From the NCBI GenBank assembly GCA_046154645.1, contig JBJXDZ010000009.1:1-64000 (forward strand): a stretch of 64,000 nt of DNA. The letters are read 5' to 3'. The stretch's first letter is position 1; each line of letters opens with the position of its first letter. The position numbers and the translations under genes were made by a program. The notes beneath the pieces were generated by a model, which worked only from the letters and a program-made list of their open reading frames with translations, did not search any database and was not told the origin of the DNA. The DNA is from Ga0077555 sp046154645. GTDB taxonomy: Bacteria > Pseudomonadota > Alphaproteobacteria > Rhizobiales > Hyphomicrobiaceae. This document shows positions 42,540 through 49,949 of the stretch, piece after piece.

Positions 42540-43787
42540 TCAGTTGAATATCGGCGTCAGCGCGGTGATGGCCGTATCGGGATAGCGGGAGCCGCGATAG
42601 GTCTCGCCAATGCGCAACCGCACCCAGCGCGACCGCACCACCGGATTGACCGAAATCCGCTGCTCCGTGACCGTATCCTGCAGCGTCACCTCAATCGACT
42701 CGCCGCCCGAGAACTCGAGCTGCAGTCGTTTCACCCGTCCGTTGATCTCGAAATGCCGACTGGTTTTGGCATAACCATTGACGATGGTGAACCCCGCCAC
42801 CTGCCGTTCATCCGGCCAGCTCAACACGATCCACTCGCCAACGCCGTCGCCGGACTTGCCTTCCACCCACGCCGTCTCCGGATCGCCATCGAACAGACCA
42901 CGCGGCCCATAGGGTCCCGTATTGACGCCGCTCGTCGGTAGCACCGAGCTGACACAATACTTGATGGGCCCATTGTCGGCGCAGGCTGCGGCACCACCAA
43001 TCGGCGGTCCGGCCGGGCGTGCTTCCACCGTTGCCGTGGTCGGTGGCGGACGCGGTGCCGGTGTCGACGATGCTGGCGGTGGAGCCGGGGCAGTCTGGCT
43101 CGGAGGTGGCGCCGCTTTCGCCACGCCCGGCGGCGGCACGTCACTCGGCTTGAGGCCGCGTGGTGCCCCCTGGCTGCCGCCGTCCGTCCAGCCGATCGTG
43201 ATGATTTGCAGCCGCTGGTCCAATCCCGGATGCGAGGCGGTCGCCACTTGCGGACTGATGGCGCGAATGGCGGCGTGGGCCTGATCCAGCGTCGCCCCCA
43301 ACCGCCGCATCACGAAGCCGGAGAAGTAGTCGGCCTCCAGTTCGAACTTGTGATCGTTGCCCGCAATCTCGGTGTGGAAGGCCAGATGGTGGCCAACCTC
43401 GTGCGCCAGGATGCTTACCTGCGTCCACTGGTCGGTTGTCTTCTGCTTCAGCTTCTGCATGAAGGTAGCGTTGTAGAAGATGAAGCGCTGGCCGTTCGGT
43501 GTAATGCCTGCCTCAGCATTGGCCGTATCGGCGCTGGCGCGCAATTGGATCCGGTCGGAGATCCAGTTGAGGCCAACGGCAGAGAGGATCTTGTCCAGCT
43601 CCCCCTTCGCCTCCGCGTCGGACTGGAATGACCGCCTTATGCCACCGCCCAGGGGATTGAGGCCATGAAAGCCCCGCACCGTCATCTCGCCCGAGTGCTC
43701 GAGCATCATCTGTGCCCGCACTGGACCAGCGGCAAGCAACGAGCAACAGGCAACAAAACCGACAACGAAATGCGCTCGAAACGCCAT
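42540..43787 (-). CDS. Exported metalloprotease with NADase-type glycan-binding-like tail
   Basis: The 415-residue protein has a signal peptide (to about 26), an M48-like gluzincin domain (about 30-210), a Pro/Ala-rich linker (about 215-275) and a C-terminal discoidin-like module. The zinc motif is ILAHEVGHHLAFH, with a further acidic ligand likely in ELEADYFSGFVMRR. The tail reads GLFDGDPETAWVEG, GVGEWIVLSW, FTIVNGYAKTSRHFEINGRV and DTAITALTP, which match the NADase-type glycan-binding fold. The ATG at 43787 follows GGAG by 8 nt. The join of protease and glycan binding, with the VanX-type gene behind it, suggests action at the envelope. Confidence 0.75.
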   Translation of the reverse strand: MAFRAHFVVGFVACCSLLAAGPVRAQMMLEHSGEMTVRGFHGLNPLGGGIRRSFQSDAEAKGELDKILSAVGLNWISDRIQLRASADTANAEAGITPNGQRFIFYNATFMQKLKQKTTDQWTQVSILAHEVGHHLAFHTEIAGNDHKFELEADYFSGFVMRRLGATLDQAHAAIRAISPQVATASHPGLDQRLQIITIGWTDGGSQGAPRGLKPSDVPPPGVAKAAPPPSQTAPAPPPASSTPAPRPPPTTATVEARPAGPPIGGAAACADNGPIKYCVSSVLPTSGVNTGPYGPRGLFDGDPETAWVEGKSGDGVGEWIVLSWPDERQVAGFTIVNGYAKTSRHFEINGRVKRLQLEFSGGESIEVTLQDTVTEQRISVNPVVRSRWVRLRIGETYRGSRYPDTAITALTPIFN

Positions 43788-44035
43788 GTCAATCACTCCC
43801 TCGATGGCGAATGCCGGACGATCCTATGGTCCAAACCGCGCCAATGCCAGTCTCCCACCCGCATGAGGTCTGCAGCCAATCTTGTTCACAACCCAGGTGA
43901 CGAGCGCTTGACGGGACTGGTTGCAGAGGGGAATGTCCGCCGAATCGTGACATCTATGCATCCCTTAGCCAGCCAAGACCCGGCTCCCGCAAGGGGGCGT
44001 CACCATCCTGACCCAGATTGAGGCCCGAGCGCCCC

Positions 44036-44989
44036 ATGCGCACCTACCTCGAATTCGAGAAGGCCATTGCCGAGCTTGAGAGCAAGATCTCGGAGCTGCG
44101 CTCGCTGTCCGCCGACCAGGGCAACGTCCAGATCGCCGACGAGATCGCCAAACTCGAGCAGAAGGCGTGCCAGCTCCTTGTCGACACCTACGCCAAGCTG
44201 ACGCCCTGGCAGAAGACACAGGTGGCCCGCCACCCCGAGCGTCCACACTGTCTGGATTACGTCACCGCCCTGATCGAGGACTTCCAGGCTCTCGCCGGCG
44301 ACCGTTACTTTGCCGAGGACGCGGCCGTTATGGGGGGCCTTGGCCGGTTCCGCGGCCGCAGCGTCATGGTCATCGGGCATGAGAAGGGCCACGACACCGA
44401 AAGCCGCATCAAGCACAACTTCGGCATGGCCCGGCCGGAGGGGTATCGCAAGGCCGTCCGCCTCATGGAAATGGCCGACAAGTTCGGCTTGCCCATCATT
44501 ACGCTCATTGACACGGCCGGCGCTTATCCCGGTGTCGGCGCCGAGGAGCGGGGCCAGGCCGAAGCCATCGCCCGCTCGACGGATTGCTGCCTGGCGGTCG
44601 GCGTGCCGATTGTCACCGTCGTCATCGGCGAAGGCGGCTCTGGCGGCGCGGTGGCCATTGCCACCGCCAACCGCATCCTGATGCTCGAGCACTCAATCTA
44701 TACCGTCGCATCGCCGGAGGCCGCCGCCTCCATCCTCTGGCGCGATTCAGCCCGCGCCATCGACGCCGCCACCAGCATGAAGATCACGGCCCAGGATCTG
44801 CTTGAGCTTGGCGTCATCGACGACATCATTCCGGAGCCGCTCGGCGGCGCCCATCGCGACAAGTCGGCCACCATCGAGCGCACAGCGGCAGCCATCGAGC
44901 GCACCCTGGAAGAGTTCGACGGCCAGAACCAGGAGCAGGTCCGCCGCCAGCGCCATGACCGCTTCCTCGAGATCGGTCGTTCGCTGTGA
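44036..44989 (+). CDS. accA: Acetyl-CoA carboxylase carboxyltransferase subunit alpha
   Basis: AccA with AccD transfers the carboxyl group from biotin to acetyl-CoA for fatty acid synthesis. The start MRTYLEFEKAIAELESKISE and the core blocks YVTALIEDFQALAGDRYFAE, HNFGMARPEGYRKAVRLMEM, IDTAGAYPGVGAEERGQAEA and GEGGSGGAVAI are all conserved. Length 317 is normal. I chose the ATG at 44036 over the TTG upstream. In other Rhizobiales accA lies close to xerD, as it does here. The 240-bp region before it holds no gene. Confidence 0.96.
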   Translation: MRTYLEFEKAIAELESKISELRSLSADQGNVQIADEIAKLEQKACQLLVDTYAKLTPWQKTQVARHPERPHCLDYVTALIEDFQALAGDRYFAEDAAVMGGLGRFRGRSVMVIGHEKGHDTESRIKHNFGMARPEGYRKAVRLMEMADKFGLPIITLIDTAGAYPGVGAEERGQAEAIARSTDCCLAVGVPIVTVVIGEGGSGGAVAIATANRILMLEHSIYTVASPEAAASILWRDSARAIDAATSMKITAQDLLELGVIDDIIPEPLGGAHRDKSATIERTAAAIERTLEEFDGQNQEQVRRQRHDRFLEIGRSL

Positions 44990-45025
44990 AGACGGCTGCA
45001 GCCGCTCCGACGACGGCCTGAACCT

Positions 45026-46276
45026 ATGCTGCTCGAGCGCCCGGCTGAGCCGCCGCCCGGTCCCATCGAGATCCTGCGCGGGCTCTCGCTCACGCACGCC
45101 ACGAACGCGGTGATCGGCTTCACGTTCGCGGCCTCAGGGCCGATGGCGATCATTCTTGCGGCTGGCGCCAAGGGCCGTCTGTCGGAAGCCGAGATCACCA
45201 GTTGGATCTTCGGCGCCTTGTTCGCCAACGGCATCCTGAGTCTGCTCTTTTCAATCGTCTATCGCATGCCTCTGGTGTTCTTCTGGACCATACCCGGCGC
45301 AGTGCTAGTCGGTCCGGCGCTTGCCAATGCCAGCTACGCCGAGGTGATCGGCGCCTTTCTGGTCGCCGGTGCGTTGATGCTGGTGCTTGGACTGCTCGGT
45401 CTTGTCCGTCGCGTCATGGCCGCGCTGCCGCTACCCGTTGTCATGGGCATGGTGGCTGGTGTGTTCCTGCCGTTTGGGATCGACTGGTTGCGGGCGATCA
45501 AGTCTGAACTCATGATCGCTGGTCCGATGACACTGGCCTTTGTCGCCGCCAGCTCGCTGTCCGGACGCTTTGCCCGCCTACCACCGTTGATCGCGGCACT
45601 CGCGGTCGGGCTCGCCACGCTTTATGGCCTCCATGGTCTGCCGGCGGCCGATTCCGAGCTCACCCACATCAAGTTGGTAACGCCGCTGCTGCATGTGCCG
45701 GCGTTTTCCCTCACCGTTCTGTTCGAGCTGGTGGTGCCGCTCGTGATCACCGTGCTTGTCGTCCAGAACGGACAAGGTGTGGCCATTCTGACGGCGCAGG
45801 GGCATCAGCCGCCGGTGAACGCGATCGCAACGGGGTGTGGCCTCTGGTCCATGCTGATCGCGCCGCTTGGCACGGTCTCCACCTGCCTGACCGGTCCCGT
45901 CAATGCGATCCTGTCCGGCAGCGGCAGGGCGGCCACTCAATACACCGCTGGCATCATGGTCGGCCTGCTGGCGATTGGCTTCGGCTTGATCGCGCCGACC
46001 TTCACCAAGGCGATGCTCGCAGCGCCACCGGCCTTCATTGCCACCCTGGCGGGACTGGCCATGTTGCGCGTGCTGCAAGCCGCGTTCGTGGCCGCCTTTG
46101 CCAGGCGTTTCACGCTGTCGGCACTGACCGCCTTCCTCGTCTCCGTGGCGGCAATCCCGGTCTTCAATGTGGGCGCGCCGTTCTGGGGACTGGTTGCTGG
46201 CTTTATCGTTGCCCGAACTATCGAACGAGACGACTTTGATCGGTCGGCATCGCCGTCTGGGCAACCAAGGCCCTGA
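45026..46276 (+). CDS. BenE-type benzoate/proton symporter family protein
   Basis: A 416-residue protein with 12 hydrophobic segments. Family features include NAVIGFTFAASGPMAIIL, FFWTIPGAVLVGPAL, PLPVVMGMVAGVFLPFGIDW and VLVVQNGQGVAILTAQGHQP, followed by GTVSTCLTGPVNAILSG. These fit the benzoate transporter (BenE) family. No aromatic degradation genes are nearby, so the substrate is uncertain. It starts 36 bp after accA and may share its transcript. Confidence 0.87.
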   Translation: MLLERPAEPPPGPIEILRGLSLTHATNAVIGFTFAASGPMAIILAAGAKGRLSEAEITSWIFGALFANGILSLLFSIVYRMPLVFFWTIPGAVLVGPALANASYAEVIGAFLVAGALMLVLGLLGLVRRVMAALPLPVVMGMVAGVFLPFGIDWLRAIKSELMIAGPMTLAFVAASSLSGRFARLPPLIAALAVGLATLYGLHGLPAADSELTHIKLVTPLLHVPAFSLTVLFELVVPLVITVLVVQNGQGVAILTAQGHQPPVNAIATGCGLWSMLIAPLGTVSTCLTGPVNAILSGSGRAATQYTAGIMVGLLAIGFGLIAPTFTKAMLAAPPAFIATLAGLAMLRVLQAAFVAAFARRFTLSALTAFLVSVAAIPVFNVGAPFWGLVAGFIVARTIERDDFDRSASPSGQPRP

Positions 46277-46313
46277 GAAAATTGTCGCCTGCGCCTTTCA
46301 GTTGCAACCAATC

Positions 46314-46329
46314 GGCGCTATCTAGCGCC
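46314..46329. promoter_or_regulatory. Dyad upstream of rlmN, candidate -10/operator
   Basis: GGCGCTA-TC-TAGCGCC is a perfect palindrome apart from its 2-bp centre, set within CCAA...TTGG. TTTCAG (46296-46301) lies 17 bp before TATCTA (46319-46324), a possible sigma-70 pair. The sequence ends 28 bp before the rlmN ATG. Whether it acts as a promoter, operator or short hairpin cannot be decided by eye. Confidence 0.3.
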
Positions 46330-46357
46330 ATTGGGGACCACGAAAGCTCGATCCACC

Positions 46358-47584
46358 ATGACCCTCGTTCTCGACACCACACCACCGCGGGCGGCCATGG
46401 CATCCGCGCCGACGCTGCCGACAATTGCCGGGCGGGACCGAGAAGGGCTGGCTGCGGCGTTGGCCGAGATGGGCGTGCCGGAGAAGCAGCGGCGCATGCG
46501 TGTCGAGCAGCTCTGGGGTTGGCTCTACGTGCAGGGCGCCACGGGCTTCGACGTCATGAGCAACGTTTCGAAGGACGTCCGCGCCCGTCTCGCCGACCGT
46601 TTCTCGCTGGCCCGGCCGGAGATCGTAAGTGAGCAGATTTCCGTCGATGGAACTCGCAAGTGGCTGTTACGGCTGCCGAAACGCGGCCATGATGCACGCG
46701 CTCCGGAGATCGAGACGGTTTACATCCCCGAGTCCGACCGCGGCACGCTGTGCATTTCCAGCCAGGTCGGCTGCACACTCACCTGCTCCTTCTGCCACAC
46801 CGGTACGCAGCGGCTGGTGCGTAACCTGGAGCCAGAGGAAATCGTCGGCCAGATCCTGCTCGCGCGCGATCGCATCGGCGATTGGCCAGGCGCCCCGGAG
46901 CCCGCCAACAACAGCCAGTTGCCCATCGCCGACCGCAAGATCACCAACGTCGTCCTCATGGGCATGGGCGAGCCGCTCTATAACTTCGACAACGTCCGCC
47001 GCGCGATGAGCGTCGCCTCCGATGGCGATGGCTTAGCCCTCTCGAAACGGCGCATCACGCTCTCGACCTCGGGCGTCGTCCCCGAAATCCTGCGCTGGGG
47101 AGCGGAAACTGGCACCATGCTCGCCATCTCGCTGCACGCCACCCGCAATGAGCTGCGCGACGAACTGGTACCTATCAACCGCAAATACCCGATTGCCGAG
47201 CTGCTGGCCGCCTGCCGCAATTACCCGAGCCTTTCCAACGCCCGCCGCATCACCTTCGAGTACGTGATGCTGAAGGGCGTCAACGACAGCCTGTCCGACG
47301 CTCGCGCCTTGGTGAAGCTGCTGGCCGGCATCCCGGCCAAGATCAATCTGATTCCGTTCAACCCCTGGCCGGGCTCCCGCTACGCCTGCTCCGACTGGGG
47401 CCAGATCGAGAAATTCGCCGATCTGGTTAATCAGGCGGGATACGCCAGCCCCGTCCGCACGCCCCGCGGCCGGGACATTCTCGCCGCTTGCGGTCAGTTG
47501 AAATCGGAAAGCGTCAAGCTGCGCGCCAGTGAGCGTCCCAGGCCGGACGCAGCTACCACCCTCCTGGACAGCGAGCCCCACTGA
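46358..47584 (+). CDS. rlmN: Dual-specificity RNA methyltransferase RlmN
   Basis: RlmN methylates C2 of adenosine 2503 in 23S rRNA and of A37 in some tRNAs. It is a radical-SAM enzyme: CTLTCSFCHTG carries the three cluster cysteines (CxxxCxxC), LMGMGEPLYNFDNV is the SAM-binding GEP block, and the C-terminal AACGQLK holds the catalytic Cys. LISLHATRNELR and NLIPFNPWPGS are further family blocks. The 408-residue length includes a short N-terminal tail. The next gene overlaps its stop (TGATG). Confidence 0.96.
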   Translation: MTLVLDTTPPRAAMASAPTLPTIAGRDREGLAAALAEMGVPEKQRRMRVEQLWGWLYVQGATGFDVMSNVSKDVRARLADRFSLARPEIVSEQISVDGTRKWLLRLPKRGHDARAPEIETVYIPESDRGTLCISSQVGCTLTCSFCHTGTQRLVRNLEPEEIVGQILLARDRIGDWPGAPEPANNSQLPIADRKITNVVLMGMGEPLYNFDNVRRAMSVASDGDGLALSKRRITLSTSGVVPEILRWGAETGTMLAISLHATRNELRDELVPINRKYPIAELLAACRNYPSLSNARRITFEYVMLKGVNDSLSDARALVKLLAGIPAKINLIPFNPWPGSRYACSDWGQIEKFADLVNQAGYASPVRTPRGRDILAACGQLKSESVKLRASERPRPDAATTLLDSEPH

Positions 47585-48009
47585 TGCTGCGGGCTCTTGG
47601 CCGCCTCGTCCTGGTCCCTCTCGGCCTCTTGCTCGGCACGGCAGCTGCCCTCGTCGTTCTGGGCTCGCTCGGGCTCGAGAAGATGACCCACGCTTTACAT
47701 AATAAAAACATGGATTTCGCGGCTCTGCAGGAGCTTTGGTCGCTGGTGAAGGATGCCCGCGGCATGGCCACCATCGGCACCCTGGTGCCGCCGCTGTTGT
47801 TGGTCGTGGTGGGCGAGGTCGTGCGCATTCGTTCGTCGACGTATTACATTGTCGGTGGCGGTGCTGCATTGGCGGCCTTACCACTCCTGATCCGGTCTGG
47901 TACGATAGGATCTGATCTGTCGCAGATTGGCTTGATCTGGCAGGTATTCGCGACGGCAGGCTTCGTCGGCGGGTTTGTCTACTGGCTCATCGCAGGGCGC
48001 AATGCCTGA
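47584..48009 (+). CDS. Membrane protein of unknown function after rlmN (paralogue A)
   Basis: A 141-residue protein with four hydrophobic helices. The motif GEVVRIRSSTYYIVGGGAAL between helices 2 and 3 and the ending GFVGGFVYWLIAGRNA recur in the next gene as GEWRRIRSWTYYAIIGLAVA and GFMAGLVYWLFSGRSA, so the two are paralogues. It overlaps the rlmN stop codon and must be co-translated. No characterised family is recognised. Confidence 0.7.
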   Translation: MLRALGRLVLVPLGLLLGTAAALVVLGSLGLEKMTHALHNKNMDFAALQELWSLVKDARGMATIGTLVPPLLLVVVGEVVRIRSSTYYIVGGGAALAALPLLIRSGTIGSDLSQIGLIWQVFATAGFVGGFVYWLIAGRNA

Positions 48010-48113
48010 GTAGTGAGCTTGTCTGGTGACAATGATCACGAATTTCACCTTGAGTTCCAGAGAACAAGAGGTCTATCTTCGTGTGAATAATCAACTTCAG
48101 GTACGAGGCGCTT

Positions 48114-48677
48114 ATGCTGGAACGGATCTTTCGGGTACTCGTCGGCTTCATCATGGCATGCCTGGCGGCCGGCTTCACCAAGGTGCTGTTCGCTGTGCCG
48201 CCGTCGGAGTTGCTCAACTTGCCGCCTGACGTGCAGGCAGATCGATTGGGTCTGGTTGTCGAAAGCGGCCTCTTCGCCTCGATCTGGAGCCTGATCTTCT
48301 CATTCCCATTTGCGCTTGTCGCCGCTGCCATCGGTGAATGGCGCCGCATCCGCTCCTGGACCTATTACGCCATCATCGGCCTCGCCGTGGCGATGATTGG
48401 CTTCCTGACGCAGCACTCGGCTGAACAGGCCGGTCAACCCTCGATCATGAACAACTATGGGCTGACGGCGTTCATTACGTCTGGGTTTATGGCCGGTCTG
48501 GTCTACTGGCTGTTCTCGGGCCGCAGTGCCGGCGGGGCTGGGCAGCAGGCGGTGCACATGACAAGCCGCTCCGATGAGCGCCCGTCACCACGGCCAACTG
48601 CGACGGCCGGCAGCACGCCTGCCAAGCCCAAGACCGGGTCGTCTGTACCCGCTTCCGGCTCAACCAAGAAGGCCTGA
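48114..48677 (+). CDS. Membrane protein of unknown function (paralogue B)
   Basis: This 187-residue protein has four hydrophobic helices with the same core as its upstream neighbour (WRRIRSWTYY loop and GLVYWLFSGR end). After the last helix it has a Ser/Thr/Pro/Lys-rich tail of about 45 residues that the other copy lacks. It starts with GAGG before the ATG, 104 bp after paralogue A. The helix count and the conserved Arg-Ile-Arg loop suggest a tandem duplication. Confidence 0.7.
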   Translation: MLERIFRVLVGFIMACLAAGFTKVLFAVPPSELLNLPPDVQADRLGLVVESGLFASIWSLIFSFPFALVAAAIGEWRRIRSWTYYAIIGLAVAMIGFLTQHSAEQAGQPSIMNNYGLTAFITSGFMAGLVYWLFSGRSAGGAGQQAVHMTSRSDERPSPRPTATAGSTPAKPKTGSSVPASGSTKKA

Positions 48678-49018
48678 GGCAATCCCGTCAGGGTCCGTGG
48701 CTTGACCGCACTGGAAAAGCTGACCCGGCAGGTGCCTCCGTGGGAGCGGCCGACCGTGAACTGAGGACTTGCCCGCGGGGAGCGATCGGAACGTCGATAG
48801 TCTCACGTCAATAGTCTCTGGTCACGTCCCGAGATTACCGCTATAAGCCCCCGCGTGGCGACGGCAGCACGATTTGTGGAAACCCACAACCCGACCTGTC
48901 TTCCCTCTTGATTTATCCGGGCCTAGCAGACGGCAACTGCTGTTGTCGGCTGAGAGTCCTGTTGACCGCCCATCCATCTGGCCGGACGAGGTCCTGGCCA
49001 CCCTCTCGGGAGTTTTCT
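48678..49018. other. Gene-free stretch, rpmF leader
   Basis: This 341-bp region between paralogue B and rpmF has no supportable ORF. It contains a tandem-like pair of ATAGTCTC (about 48797-48818), a candidate promoter at 48819-48847 and a stem with arms AGCAG/CTGCT near 48926-48944 in the leader. Nothing else was recognised. Confidence 0.4.
48819..48847 (+). promoter_or_regulatory. Candidate promoter of rpmF
   Basis: TGGTCA (48819-48824), 17 bp, TATAAG (48842-48847). It would give a leader of roughly 165 nt before the rpmF ATG. Fit to the sigma-70 consensus is 4 of 6 and 5 of 6. Confidence 0.4.
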
Positions 49019-49207
49019 ATGGCTGTTCCAAGGTCGAAAACGTCGCGCATGAAGCGTGGCAATCGCCGCTCTGCTGACGCGCTGACGGCACCGGTCTACG
49101 TCGAGGACAAGGAGAGCGGCCATCTCCGCCGCCCGCATCACATCGATCTCAAGTCGGGCAAGTACCGCAAGCGCCAGATCCTGGACATCAAGCCCGAAAC
49201 GACCTGA
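49019..49207 (+). CDS. rpmF: 50S ribosomal protein L32
   Basis: A 62-residue ribosomal protein: MAVPRSKTSRMKRGNRRSAD is the invariant L32 start, followed by RRPHHIDLKSGKYRKRQIL. The zinc Cys pairs found in some L32 proteins are absent, as is usual in alphaproteobacteria. It stands alone; the yceD/plsX partners seen in gamma-proteobacteria are not here. Confidence 0.96.
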   Translation: MAVPRSKTSRMKRGNRRSADALTAPVYVEDKESGHLRRPHHIDLKSGKYRKRQILDIKPETT

Positions 49208-49230
49208 GCCGGGCTGACCGTCAGCCGGCT
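49208..49230 (+). terminator. Hairpin directly after rpmF
   Basis: AGCCGG-G-CTGAC and GTCAGCCGGCT form a stem of about 11 bp around a very short centre, beginning at the rpmF stop codon. No U-tract follows, so it may stabilise the end of the message as much as terminate it. Confidence 0.4.
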
Positions 49231-49315
49231 GCAATGCGGGCGCGTTCGGCATAAGCCCGTCACAGTTATCGGTCACATCGTGGGCCGCTTCGTCATTGGA
49301 TCAGGAGATCTCCGA

Positions 49316-49732
49316 ATGTCGCTGAGGGCCATCCCGCTCATTGTGATCGCGTTCATCGCCTACAATGTCGTCGTTCTTGCGGGTGGGAACATCCCGGCCG
49401 ATGACATCTTGCGCAAGCCGTTATTCTCGCTGCCCATGATCAGCGGCGCCCGCTGGGTGTTCTCGCTCGGCGACCTCTTGATCCTGCTCACCATGCTGCT
49501 GCTGTTCATCGAGTTGATCAAGTCCACCTATACCTCCAGCTTGCAGATGGTCGACCACGGCCTTTCCATGCTCGTCTTCATCGCCTGCCTGGTCGAATTC
49601 CTGTTGGTGCCACAGGCAACCTCATCGGTGTTCTTCTTCATCATGGTGGCGGCCTTGATCGACGTGGTTGCCGGCGCCCTGATCGGCATCCGCACTGCCC
49701 GTCGCGATCTCAACATCGGCGGCGAGGCCTGA
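49316..49732 (+). CDS. Conserved membrane protein of unknown function
   Basis: The 138-residue protein has four hydrophobic helices: AIPLIVIAFIAYNVVVLAG, then VFSLGDLLILLTMLLLFIEL, MLVFIACLVEFLLV and FFFIMVAALIDVVAGALIGI. ELIKSTYTSSLQMVDHGLSM between helices 2 and 3 is the most polar part. No named family is recognised. The ATG at 49316 follows GGAG. A strong terminator lies 35 bp after the stop. Confidence 0.65.
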   Translation: MSLRAIPLIVIAFIAYNVVVLAGGNIPADDILRKPLFSLPMISGARWVFSLGDLLILLTMLLLFIELIKSTYTSSLQMVDHGLSMLVFIACLVEFLLVPQATSSVFFFIMVAALIDVVAGALIGIRTARRDLNIGGEA

Positions 49733-49766
49733 GTTCGACGCCCACCAAGCGTCCGTAATGGCCACG

Positions 49767-49805
49767 AAGGCCGGTCGCCAAAGCTGCGGCCGGCCTTTGC
49801 CTTTT
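49767..49805 (+). terminator. Rho-independent terminator
   Basis: AAGGCCGG (49767-49774) pairs with CCGGCCTT (49790-49797) around a 15-nt loop, followed by TGCCTTTT. It closes the unit that ends with the membrane protein gene. Confidence 0.7.
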
Positions 49806-49949
49806 GGTGGTGCCATCGATGGCGGTGGCGCGTGTCGTGGCCCACGAAGTAAAGGCAAAGTTTAAGCCTTGTTAAGCTATCGCATCTAACTTTCACGTGC
49901 TGTCGAATGATGCGGCCAGCCCGATTCTGGTTGAGGCCGCCATGCAACG

